64,000 bases of DNA, from assembly GCA_018287875.1 (NCBI GenBank), contig JAGVVL010000002.1, forward strand, positions 8,742,001 through 8,806,000, in the 5' to 3' direction. The notes under the pieces are model-generated. The model did no database searches and was not told the origin of the DNA. It worked only from the letters and a program-made list of their open reading frames with translations. The position numbers and the translations under genes were made by a program. Below are positions 45,303 to 56,300 of this stretch, piece by piece. Positions within the stretch are counted from its first letter, which is position 1. Each line of letters starts with the position of its first letter. The DNA is from Nigrospora sphaerica. Its lineage: Eukaryota; Ascomycota; Sordariomycetes; Amphisphaeriales; Apiosporaceae.

Positions 45303-48229
45303 AGAGGGCGTCCCGGGGAAAGAGAGGGGCGACGACGGAGCGGTACGCTGGGCATTCTTGTAACGCAATGGGAGGTGCAAGCATAGTGACTTATTCCAAA
45401 CGCAGGTGTTGGAGGGCTCTGCCAAGTTGAGGTGTCGTTCAGTGGGAGAAGCGCAACGTCCATACCTGTCGCCAATACCAGAGGTTTTACCTCTCCCCTC
45501 AGCCGTTCTGGGCATAGGCTAGTAACATCAAAGCATCGTGTCGAACCCCAGGCCTCGGGTTGCGGGAAACTTTCATCTCACTACTCTTCCTAGCGATATG
45601 ATACCCAGCCCCCACCACTACATACACTCGCCCACGGGATCATTCATCCGTGCCGCAAGCCCGTTCTCAGGCCACGGCCCGCCCGCTCCCATAACAACGC
45701 ATAGTCTCAGCCAGGGCTCTCTTTGCCAGGAGAGACGGCGCTCTCCGCCCCCTTGGGTTCTGGCGGGGCGGTTCGGATAGGCCAGGCATCATGGGCCGCA
45801 TTGACAGCGCGGGCCTTCTACGAGCCTGCGGTTTCCATGGCGCCTTTTGTAACAGGAATTCAGAAACATGAATGGTCGTGACCGCAAAATACCATTTCCT
45901 AGAAGTACTCGAAGCTATCGGCCACGGTGCCATACAGCCTGGCAAGGGGTACCGGCAAAGCGGACATGTTCCCTGATATTCGACGTAGTCCCTCTGATTC
46001 CGAGGCCATCGCAAACAGAAACTTTATAGATCACCTCTGGCGGGGCACGAATGATCATCATTCGCTGTTGATGCCGGCTCGGTGGATGCCCAGCTGATGT
46101 GAACAAGGACAAACTGGGCTCAAGCTAAGGAGCTCGGGCATCTGTCCATCGGACCGCAGGAGTGGGAGAGTCTTCCAACGCCAGGTCGGCTTGGCAGCAC
46201 GAATACAGTTCGGCAAGTGGAATCAGTTGGTCCGTAGTCCTTCAAACTCCTAGGTTGCGAGACGAGTCAACTCATGGTTACAGCGATGGGCTATCTGCGC
46301 GCACAACGGGCCGGGACACCGACTTCAAGCCTCAACCAAGCTAAGAAACAGGGTACATAAGCGACCGGGCTGTGGCATGGCTCCGCTTCGTAGGAAACGG
46401 CATGGCGTGCTCTGTCCCACCGAATGCCTGCCGAGCCGGTGAAGCCGTCGGAGAGGTCGGTGTCTGGACGGAACTCGGACGGCGCTCTGATAATCTATGC
46501 ACCCGCACATCATGCTGGGGCGGTGGCGTCCATGGGTTTGGGTGCATTCACTGCCGTTGCTCCTGTATTCCGCGCGCTATGATTTCCCAATGCGGCCAGC
46601 GGCGGTTGCGTAGGGGGGCGCGGCATGTTAGGGCATGTTGCTTGGGCTGAGGGGCCTGACGATCTCCCGTAAGCCGTGGGTTATGGATAAGAGCTAAGCT
46701 GCCGGGAACCGGATGATTTAAAAGACGACGCCGAGCGAGCGTCAACGCCGCTAACCGGGGCCTGTGTCCGATATCTACTACCCCTACGGAACGGGGCATT
46801 TTACGATTGGGATGGAGGCACATCCGCGATTTAAAAGAGCACACGCCCGAGATATGATGGAATTTGTAGCTGGTTAAAGAGTTTTGGCCATTTCTTACGA
46901 AGCTGGCTGGCGGAGGATGAAGTAAATAGACGGGCTTGGGTGGCCCGGGGTGAACAGAGGACCCTTCATCGAGAGATCAGGCGAGGACACTGGTTTGCAC
47001 CCGCCGTACGTCTGTCTGTATCTACTGGTCACGATGGAAGGCAAACCAATGATCGGAGATAACCCCCAAAGGTGTCGCGGCGCCCCCATAGCCCCTCCGT
47101 ATGGGTTCTTCCGACAACCACAATTCCGCCTTGAGGGGGAGCGGGCGACCTGTAAGTGCGGGCGACCAGGACCTTCCCCAACGTGAGTCGGCATCGCTCT
47201 CACCCGGCCCCTTCACCACCCGATTTCCCAAGATGTGGATATGAGGGCATACGGACGAGTCCATCGTAATTACCCCTGGCCATAGGGAAGCAGCCGAGTT
47301 CCCCGGCCGAGGATCGCGTGGGCCGTTCGTATCATCGTCACATAAAGGTGCCGAGAGCTAGGCGTTCGAAGCATATACCACCCCCCGTCGCTACATGATG
47401 TCCTCATGCGGGGCTTTTTCCATACTGGGATTCACTTGCCCACCCCGAATGGTAGGCAGGACAGCTGTCAACTTGGGGGTACGGCCCCAAGACCGTGGCT
47501 TTATCCAGTGGTGATCCTTTGAATTTCATGAGACCAATGCTGGCCACGCCCAATTCGAACCTGACGAGCTGGTATCTTGTGTAGGGGTCGGGCAACGGAC
47601 CGGAAACGTGCCGCTGGAATGGTATGATCCTTGACAATAGTCGGAACCACTACCCTGGCCAGTGCCAGTGCAGGACTGCCTTGGCGTACTGCCTATTCCA
47701 GTAGCCGAGCTGTCTCCTACAGCACCGTTTTACTCCTCCAAAGCCCCGCCCTCGCCTCCACGCTTTTTTAACCCGCTAGCGCGCGTTGCGCCCGAGCCAG
47801 TCTTTTTCACAGCGAGTGGTTCTATCGATCCACCAACGGACCATTGACTTGTGCCCTCGTCGAGCATCCATGTTGTGATGGCACAACCAACAGCATCTAC
47901 GCCATGCTTTGATGGGCACGACCAACAGCATCTGCGCCCTGCAGCCCCGTCATGCCAGTGGAACTGCGTCAGTGGGCGCATCCTCGGCGGGGGCCCTCGC
48001 CTATGCACCGCTCTCTGCCCTCAGGATGCACCCTATACAGGGCCATGGCGCTAGACGGGACGGACGCGAGGACGCGCTGAACGGAAACGAAAACGGTACT
48101 GGGTGCGCGATGTTGTCCCAGCAGTGCGATACGGCTGGTTTGGGGGGAAGGGGCAATGTAGCTCGCCCCATCTCCCGACGCACAAGCTCACTCGTCCACG
48201 CTCTCAGCACCACCCCGTCGGCCAACCAC
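45303..48229. other. Long intergenic region, no supported gene
   Basis: Nearly 3 kb carries only short frames. One small imperfect tandem duplication is visible at about 47877-47938 (GGCACAACCAACAGCATC-type units). No transposon ends or RNA genes were recognised. Confidence 0.45.
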
Positions 48230-48470
48230 GACAATCCTCCCACGTTGTCGTTAGCACGGTCGACCCGGGCCTCTGCGCGACCGGGATTCTGCGGCACCAG
48301 ACGGGGCCGCTGGTGTGGGCGCTGCGGGCCGTCATGGCGGCTGTGGCGCGCCCGGCCGCCGCCGGCGCCCCCACCCTCGTCTAGGCCGCCGTCGCCGGCC
48401 CTGCCGCCCACGGCCACTACCTCCAGCACGCCGCCCGCGTCCACGCCCGCCTTGATGAATCAGTCGTCCT
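48230..48470 (+). pseudogene. Short-chain dehydrogenase C-terminal relic
   Basis: The plus strand reads VVVSTVDPGLCATGILRHQT then WALRAVMAAVARPAAAGAPT-LV, a TAG at 48382-48384, and AAVAGPAAHGHYLQ. This matches the end of fungal SDR enzymes, where VNPG-x-C is followed by a helix, a G-x-TLV-AA segment and a GKY-type phrase. The TAG falls where relatives often have Tyr, His or Gln. The Rossmann N-terminus and catalytic YxxxK are absent upstream, so only about the last 80 codons survive. Confidence 0.65.
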
Positions 48471-48775
48471 TCTCCGGTGCCGTTAGCGCGAGAGAAGGCA
48501 CAGCTATTCTTTTTTTTTTAAGAGGGAAAGCTTGTTTGGTCATGGGGGGTCAACCGTGCGACGCCCATGCCTCTTTAGCCTCCTTCACTTCTTTTTCTTT
48601 TCGTATAACCCCGTACTATGCTCTGCGGTCGTCTATGCTCAACGTCCGTCTATGCCGTGCCGAACTGTATGGGGACCAATGCAAAGGTGGTATCGCTATC
48701 ATACACGTGCCGCCGGAGCGCGGCTTTTCGCTTCACCTCCGTCTATTCGGGCTCTCCCGCTCGCTCGCTCGTCCT

Positions 48776-50485
48776 CTATGCCTTGTTCTCCGCCAAGCTC
48801 TGCTGCATCTCCCTCTTCATCCGCGTGATGGTGCCGGCGCCGCCGTACACAAAGGCCGTGTAGATCATGGCGACGCTGGCGCCGGCGTTGAGCACCTGCA
48901 GCGCCTGGCGACCGTTGGTAATGCCCCCCGACGCAAAGATGACCTTCTGGTCTTGCCCGGGCTCGCTGCCGGCCGGCTGCTTCGTCATGATACGCGCCGT
49001 GCTCTCCATGATACCCGCGGGGGTGCCCTCGACGCCCGTCACGCTCACGCCAACAGCCTCGTCGTCGATGGCCTTCTTGTCGTCCCGGACGTTGCGCGTG
49101 CCGTCGGCGCCCGCCTCCGTTAGGGCCAAACTCTGGCCGTCGAGCATCTTCCGGTAGCGTCCGACGAGGTCCAGCGTACGCTCAAACATGGCCGGGCCAG
49201 AGTAGCCGCCCGTCTCCGTCAGCGTCTCGGCCTCCTGCGGAGAAAGGTGGACACCAAGGGGCACAACACCCGCGCGGCGCTTAGTGGTGTTGCCCACGAT
49301 GACTCCGTCGACGCCGCTGCGCCATACGGCCTGCACGATGCCCTCCATCTGTGCGTCCTCGTCCTCGTCCGGCGACACCTTGACCATGACCTTAGGCCGC
49401 GTGGCGCGTTCGGTACGGCGGGCCTCGTCGACGACGGCCGTGAGGATCTGCGTTAAGGGCTCCACGGCCTGTAGGTCGCGCAGGCCGGGCGTGTTGGGCG
49501 ACGACACGTTCACGACGAGGATGTCGGCGTAGGGAGCTAGGCGCGCCACGCAGTACGTGTAGTCCCTGCTGATGGCGTTGACGTCCTGATCGGGCGTCGC
49601 CTTATTCTTAGCCACCTGGACGGCGAGTAACCGACCCTCCTTGAGACTACCCGGCGGCACGTTAGCCTCGCCGTTAAGAACGGCCGCCTCGCTGAGACCG
49701 ACGGAGCGGGCGAAGAGGCGCACGCGGTTACGTAGACGCATGGCCATGTCGTCGGCGCCGTGCGAGTTAAGCCCATAGCGGTTAATGAGGCCGTCGAGCC
49801 CGGGCAGGCGGAACATGCGGGGTCGCGGGTTGCCCTCCTGCGGTAGGGGCGTGCAGCCGCCCACCTCGACGATGGCGGGGCCGAGGGCGAACAGGGCATC
49901 GGGGATCTCGGCGTGCTTATCGAGACCGGCCGAAATGGCAATGGGGTTCGCGAGTGGGTGACCGAACACGGACAGGCCCAGGGCAGCATCGGCACCGGCC
50001 CCCGTCCGCTCGCGCGGGTGCATGTTGAGGGCGTAGCAAGCCTTCATCGCCGACACGGCGGCATTGTGTGCGTCTTCGGCGTCTGGGAAGAGCGTGCGCA
50101 TCAGAGGCGGCATGCCCCAACGGTGGAAGGCCGCACGCGTGTCGGTGCCGTAGACGTAGCCCAGGTAGCCACCGAGGGCAAGGGTGCTGGCGTACAGGAA
50201 GACCTTGACCTGGCCGCCGGAGCTGGAGGCTCTCGAGGAAGATGACGAGGACGAGGACGAGGGCGTAGGCGACGTAGAAGCGGCAGTCGAGGCGGCGGTC
50301 GAGGCGGCATTAGAAGCGGCGGTCGAGGCCGCCTTTAGTGAGGGCTTAGCCGTCTCGGGGGTCGAAGAGGCATGACGTCGACCCGGTAAGGATCGTGGGG
50401 TGTACAGCGGGAGGTTTCGCGAGGCTAAAGGCGCCGCAGTCGTGAGGCGCATCACGCGCTGTGCCATTCGGATTGAGGACGCCAT
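48776..50485 (-). CDS. Mitochondrial dihydroorotate dehydrogenase (class 2)
   Basis: A single exon of 569 residues starts at MASSIRMAQRVMRLTT; an upstream extension of the frame is not conserved-looking. The N-terminus is a basic mitochondrial presequence. It is followed by a low-complexity Ala/Ser/Thr stretch (about 50-90), then a membrane segment (VFLYASTLALGGYLGYVYG). The catalytic barrel has PIAISAGLDKHAE, EVGGCTPLPQEGNPRPRMFR, LNSHGADDM, NVSSPNTPGLRDLQ with the class 2 serine base, KVSPDEDE, IVGNTTKR, GGYSGPAMFERTL and FASGGITNG. It oxidises dihydroorotate to orotate on the inner mitochondrial membrane with ubiquinone as acceptor, the fourth step of pyrimidine synthesis (Ura9/PyrE-type in fungi). 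A 50-residue hydrophilic insert before the final phosphate-binding block is longer than in animals, as in other ascomycetes. Confidence 0.95.
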   Translation of the reverse strand: MASSIRMAQRVMRLTTAAPLASRNLPLYTPRSLPGRRHASSTPETAKPSLKAASTAASNAASTAASTAASTSPTPSSSSSSSSSRASSSGGQVKVFLYASTLALGGYLGYVYGTDTRAAFHRWGMPPLMRTLFPDAEDAHNAAVSAMKACYALNMHPRERTGAGADAALGLSVFGHPLANPIAISAGLDKHAEIPDALFALGPAIVEVGGCTPLPQEGNPRPRMFRLPGLDGLINRYGLNSHGADDMAMRLRNRVRLFARSVGLSEAAVLNGEANVPPGSLKEGRLLAVQVAKNKATPDQDVNAISRDYTYCVARLAPYADILVVNVSSPNTPGLRDLQAVEPLTQILTAVVDEARRTERATRPKVMVKVSPDEDEDAQMEGIVQAVWRSGVDGVIVGNTTKRRAGVVPLGVHLSPQEAETLTETGGYSGPAMFERTLDLVGRYRKMLDGQSLALTEAGADGTRNVRDDKKAIDDEAVGVSVTGVEGTPAGIMESTARIMTKQPAGSEPGQDQKVIFASGGITNGRQALQVLNAGASVAMIYTAFVYGGAGTITRMKREMQQSLAENKA

Positions 50486-51436
50486 GGCGGCGCTTGCATT
50501 TCTTATGGTACTGGCAGTTAATGAGCGGATGTGATTTCGCGGCGTGGATGGGCGACGGATGGACTTGCGGTGTCGGCAATGAGTAAAAGAAGAGGTGAAT
50601 CGCGAGGCTTCAAGGACGGATGGTTGGGGCAGTGGCCAAAACGGGATAGCTTCATCCCTTCCCTGTGGGGTGGCGACGGGGAACCTACCGTTTCCCATGC
50701 GATAGGTAAACGCCACCGGCATTCCATTCTAGAACGGGGGGCTAATGGAATCACTCAGCCTTATGACCGTCGCTTTCATCGTTCTAAACAAACGATTCCT
50801 GCCTTCTTCGACTAAAACCCGTCATGAACCCCCTAGCCTTACATACAGCAGTGGTTAGGTAATGTAAGCAGGTACCTTATTAGGCAGGATTGAGCGATTC
50901 CATGTGCAACCTCTTTACCCTTACTTCCCGTGCTACAGTTTGCCTCGATGCGAGGATCGGAATGCCTGGTAGTGGCCTGGGATGCGCTTGCCTTCCTTCA
51001 GCAAGCAACTGTGCTGGCAACTCCTGCCCCTTCGTTACTTCGTTGGACCAGCCTAGCCGCTTAGCTCCTCTTCAGTATCTACCCCCATGATTACGCAAAG
51101 CGTCGGGTTTCTGGTGCACCAGCGAGATTCAGCCACTTTGACTGGCCAGTGCCATCCAGTGCTCATATCCCATGATGGCACCACCCAGGTGAGTACATCT
51201 TAGCGTATATATCTAATTATCCCATGCTAAAGTACATGTCCATTATCACTGCTGTTTATCGCGCGAAGTCCCGGTCGCCGCCGCCGTAAATTACCGCGTA
51301 TTATCAGCGCCCGCTCCCACCCGCTTATCATTGCCCACCCCCCCGGGTGTCCTGTTGGTCTCGCTGCTCGACCAGTGTTCGGGCCGTGGAGGAATTCAAT
51401 ATTCTGATTACTCCCTCTCTGTGTGCGCCCCGATGC
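50486..51436. other. Intergenic region, no supported gene
   Basis: This holds the promoter region of the dihydroorotate dehydrogenase gene and the 3' region of the methyltransferase. I see nothing recognisable in the short frames present. Confidence 0.45.
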
Positions 51437-52851
51437 TCATACACAATATCCATTCTTACTGCATCCTTTGGCAGCTTCCAGCTCGCCAGCCTCCCCCGGG
51501 TCTTTGGGCATCTTCCGCGCGTACACCGTGACACTGTCGCCAGTTAGTCCATACCTCATCCACATCTACCTCGTAGCCTTGGCCTCGGGGCGTCTAAGCC
51601 GCGCGGAAGTGACTCACAGTGTCATGAAGGAGTGCATCTTTGGACTTGCAACCTCAATCTTGGCCTGCGTGAGGAGCTCTTCGGTTTTCTCTGCAGGCCA
51701 GCCCAGCATGCCGGTAAACAAAGGCCCAGCGAGAGCATCCATGAGGGCCGAACAGCTATCCGTCGCTAATTGGCCTTGTAGCTGCAGTGATTTGCTCGTC
51801 GGCCACGTGTTCATCGGGGTCGCGTGTTTCCTCACATATACTTCGCTGAATCCAACCTGCTTCAGCATCCCCTTGTATTCCATCGGATAGTATGCCGACA
51901 AATTCATCCGCTTGAACGCTACTCACTGTCAGCAAAGAGGGTCAAACGGCCATCAGGTTCGGGCCACTATGCACGCGCGCGCGCTGTTTACTTACCAAGA
52001 CGGTAACACCGGGCCCACGTTTCGAGCGCTGTTCCCTCGTCGGAACGGTTCGAGTTGGACGCGATCTGGATCCATTTCGCAAACTCGGCCCAGCCTCCAG
52101 GCTTCAGGTTCTCGTGGATACGATTCAGCAGCTGCAGGGACGGAAGCCCCCCGAGCATTCGGAGATATATGAAGTCGAATTTATCTCCAAGGTTCCACAG
52201 CGCTGAGAAGTCGCCGACTTCAAATCGGCAGTTTGGCAATTTCTCCGTTGTCCTTGTCGGCTCCAGGTCTATTCCGATCACTTCACAGTCGGGGTGCTCT
52301 CTTGCTGGCACGTGTCAGTACGCCCATCCGCGGCGCAGGTTACCCATTAATAACTTGCCGAAGTCCTGCAAAATTTCAGTTGCCAACACCCAGAAATCGA
52401 GTGTCGTCAAGAGGCATACTCACCAACGTCCACGCTGCCGGTCCGCAGCCGAGATCCAGAACCCTTCCGGGGCTGTCCAGCGGCGCCAGATGGAGTTTGC
52501 CGCCGTACATTTCGGTAAACAAACGGTGTTGCGTGACTGACATGCATCATTAGATCTCCGTCGTCGACGGGGACGACGCACTGTGGTGCCTGTTTCCTTA
52601 CCATTCGTCTCTCGTTCGCGCTACCCAGAAACATGTGTCAGTACCACCATGCACCCAACCACGGACCAAAGGTGCTCGCTCACCTGATCGTTTGGAAGCA
52701 ATTGGTAACCTTGCGAGTGTTCATTGCGGTCAGTGACTTGGATTAGTCTCTGGTTTGTTGTCCACCACATACCTTTGTTGAAGCTCCTGGCAAATTTGCG
52801 GAGCGCAGCCTTGAAACCGGAATGATATTTCGCCTTGGTGCCCGCCGCCAT
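51437..52851 (-). CDS. LaeA/UMTA-like SAM-dependent methyltransferase, eight exons
   Basis: Exons, 5' to 3', are 52773-52851, 52684-52736, 52602-52620, 52424-52536, 52344-52365, 51996-52304, 51618-51918 and 51437-51533. All introns are GT..AG, every phase agrees, and about 330 residues result. Reconstructed features are YQLLPNDQ and THRLF-type TQHRLFTEMYGGKLHLAPL ahead of SAM motif I (VLDLGCGPAAWT). EHPDCEVIGIDLEP, PNCRFEVGDF, FDFIYLRMLGGL, NLKPGGWAEFAKW, YKGMLKQVGFSEV and a C-terminal VTVYARKM follow. This is the LaeA-like/UMTA family found in fungal secondary-metabolite clusters. The start is the first in-frame ATG; the frame stays open to 53022 without one, so a further upstream exon is possible. 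It is divergent from the PKS relic at 53399 and was probably its cluster partner. No lesion was found in it. Confidence 0.8.
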
Positions 52852-53398
52852 CTTCCGTTTTAACGGCGCGTCGTGTGCGTAGGCCGGATTCCCGCTTTGT
52901 TCCCCAGCATCTTCATCGTTCGTATCTCTGGCCGGCCAGAATGTCTCCGTCGCGACGATTGGTTCTCCATGTTGCTCGCTCTCCTGCTCACGAATCAGCA
53001 CGGTCGCGTCAGGCTCCACCAACCCCCATCCGCCCTACATACGACAAATGCGGACCGTCTTTGCTTCATGGAGACATCGTCTCCATCGAAAAAAACTCAT
53101 GACTGGTGTTGTCGCCTGTTGAAAAGCCCAGGCAGATGCGGTGCCTTCAAGGCGTCTGGCGTTGTATTCTGCCTCCATCGGCGACGCGTGGCAATGGTGA
53201 AAGATACAGTATGTAGATACACGCGGTGAAAACGGTGGCGTTCCAACAACCCAACAACCAACAACCATCGATGCTGACGGTGCCAGGCTGTATAACTGCA
53301 TTTCCGGCTTAGAGGCCTATCAGCCGCTCGTGGCAATTTCATACTGGACTGCTCCGTCCCTATGACCAGACGCACACCTGGCTTTCGGCGGGTCGGGC
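52852..53398. other. Short divergent region between methyltransferase and PKS relic
   Basis: This marks the truncation point of the PKS, because ketosynthase and early acyltransferase codons should lie here but do not. It may include an extra 5' exon of the methyltransferase (open frame 52852-53022). I see no transposon terminus at the break. Confidence 0.4.
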
Positions 53399-56300
53399 TT
53401 GCACTACGTATGCAATCTCTCCCGGTCCGCCGCCTTGCGAGTTTCGTATTACCGCGGGATGCTGTCGTCAAAGCTATGTCGAGACAGTGCCAGAGCCGAG
53501 ACTACCATGGCCGCCGTAGGTCTCGATTATGATGGTTGCCAACAATACTTTGCGGAAATAGAGACGAGGAACTCGACTCCCGGCGCAGCGAGTGGGCTTG
53601 ACATCGCGTGCATGAATAGCCGCGAGAGCCACACCATCAGCGGCACAGTCAAGGGGATTGATGCTCTGGTTCAAAGGCTTGGAGACGAAGGGATCTTCGC
53701 AAAAAAAACTCAATGTCGGTATCGGCTACCATTCCCGGTTCATGGAGCCCATCGCGAAAGAATACGCTACCCTGATCGGCTCCTTGGCCGACGAACCACG
53801 GCAGACCCCCGCGGCCGTTCGATTCTTCTCTTCCACTCACGGATCGCTCCTTTCTTCGCATTCACAGTTTCAGGAAGCCGAGTACTGGGTGAAGAACCTC
53901 GTATCTCCCGTGCAATTTTACCAAGCGGCTTCTGCCATGCTGGCAGGCAAGTCCGACGACATATTGACTGCCGGCGCACCGTCAGACCTTGTTGAGATTG
54001 GCCCCCACGCGGCACTCAAAGGCCCCCTCCGCACCATCGTACAAGAACAAGCCAACGAGGCGTCACCGCTGTACCAGTCAGTCTTAACAAGACACCAGTC
54101 CGCCGCGTCGACGTCTCTTGATGTAGTGGCAAGGCTGTTCTCTCGGGGTCACGACATTGATATGGTGTCCGTGAACCAGGTCCAATCATCTCTAATGCTA
54201 ACGGATCTTCCTCCATATCCTTTCGACTATTCCAAATCATTCTGGTCCGAGAGCCCACAGGGTCTTCTTTTCAGGCACCCGCCCTCTGGCCGCCTGGATC
54301 TCGTCGGGCGCCCCTTGACCAACAACACAGGCACAGAGGCTCACGTGGGTTGGAGAAACTGGGTTCGCACCACAGAAAACCCTTGGATCCTCGATCACCA
54401 AGTTGCTGGGGATATTTTGTATCCCGCGGCAGGCATGCTGGTCATGGCTATCGAGGCATTTCGCCAGCTACAGCAGCAAGTCAACCAAGGCATTTCGTCT
54501 CAAGGGGGTGTCCATCCACATGGCCCTACGCATTCCGGATACTCCCGAAGGAGTCGAGACATATTTCAGTCTCCGGCCGTCTCGCTAAACTGGTTTCGGC
54601 GGCAGGTCCGCGTGGAACGAGTTCCAGCTACATTCAAGAGAGAGCAATCAGACAAGCTGGACAGAGAATTGCCGTGGACTGATCCAGGCCGAGTACGACG
54701 CCGAGCCCAATGCCGTGGATGGTGGGCACGACGAGCGCATGTTCCACGCCAGCATCAGGGACGAGATTCAAAATACCCGGAATCTATGCTCGCGCAAACA
54801 TACAGATCGCCAAGTCTACAGCGCGCTGCGGAACATGGGCCTGTATTTCGGCTCGACCTTTCGCACCATCACCGAAGTATCACTGGATACAGCGAATTTG
54901 ATGAAAGCCTACGCGTCTGTCAAAAACGCCCTCCCACTCATCGAAGACTCCATGCCTTACCGCTACGTCCAGCCTCACATGGTGCATCCAGCCACGCTTG
55001 ATGGCATCGTCCAGGTCGGGCTCATGCCCGTAGTTCTTGCTGCGGATGCGCCCAAAAACCCCATTGTGCCGACTTTTGTGGATGAGCTGTGGCTGTCGGC
55101 GTCGGCAACAACGGACGCATCATACACGGTCGTTTCCACGGTGATTACGGAACAAGCACACTATAAAACACTCAGCATTAATGCCGTCGACGAGCACACA
55201 GGACAGCCAATGGTGCAGGCCCGGTTGCGCGCCAGGCCCCTTACAGGAAACGACGCGAATGATGACCGACTCGAGGACAAGCCGATGGCGTTTACAACGG
55301 AATGGGTTGCCGATCCAGCATATTGGGGTCCTGCGGAAACCGATCGGCTGTTCGTGTCTACGGGCGAAGAAGCATAAGAGGACGCGGCTGCCGATGAAGC
55401 TTTCGGAAAGCATTTGAATTACCTGTGCATGTTATACCTTCGCCGCCTTGTCGCTTCGGAAGACGTCGCCCAAATTAGCGACCTTGCACCTCACCAACAG
55501 CACTATATGGACTGGGCTCGACGCGCGTGTCAAGAGAACGCTGACGCCATCCCTGAAGAGGACATAGAAGCCCGCATGCTGGCGACGGGAACGCCTGATG
55601 TCCGACTCGATTCAGCCGTCGGCGAAGCGCTGCCCAGCATCATCCGGGGCGAACAGGACGCGCTCGAGGTCTTGTTCAAGGACAAACTGGCCAACGGAGT
55701 CTACCGCGACGCCTTTGGCGCCCCCAATATCTACCGGCGCATCTGCCGCTACGTTGATGCCTTGGCGCGCGTGAAACCGAACATGCGCATCATCGAGCTG
55801 GGCGCCGGTACGGGCGGGGCCACGGCACCCATTATCGACACGCTGACGGGTGACGATGCCTGCCGGTTCGATCAGTACGACTTCACCGACATCTCGCCGT
55901 CCTTTTTCGAGGAGGCGCAGGCGAAGCTAGGCGATGCGGCACAGGGTCGCATTAAATTCCGCCTACTGAACGTGGAAAAAGACCCGGCGGCCCAGGGCTT
56001 CGCACTGGGAGCATACGACATGGTGGTGGCTGCCAACGTGGTGCATGCGACGCAGTCGCTCGAGAAAACACTGAGACACGCGCGCGCCCTCCTGAAACCG
56101 GGCGGTCGCCTTCTGCTCTACGAGATTACCGACAACGTCTCGGTGACGCCGGGCTTCTGCTTCGGCGTCTTCCCGGGCTGGTGGCTCTCGCACGAGGCGG
56201 AGCGCGCCAATGGCCCGTTGCTTCCTGTGGATGCGTGGGACCGGTACACCATGGCCGCCGGGTTCGCTGGCATCACGACGGCTTTCACTTACCAGCTCTG

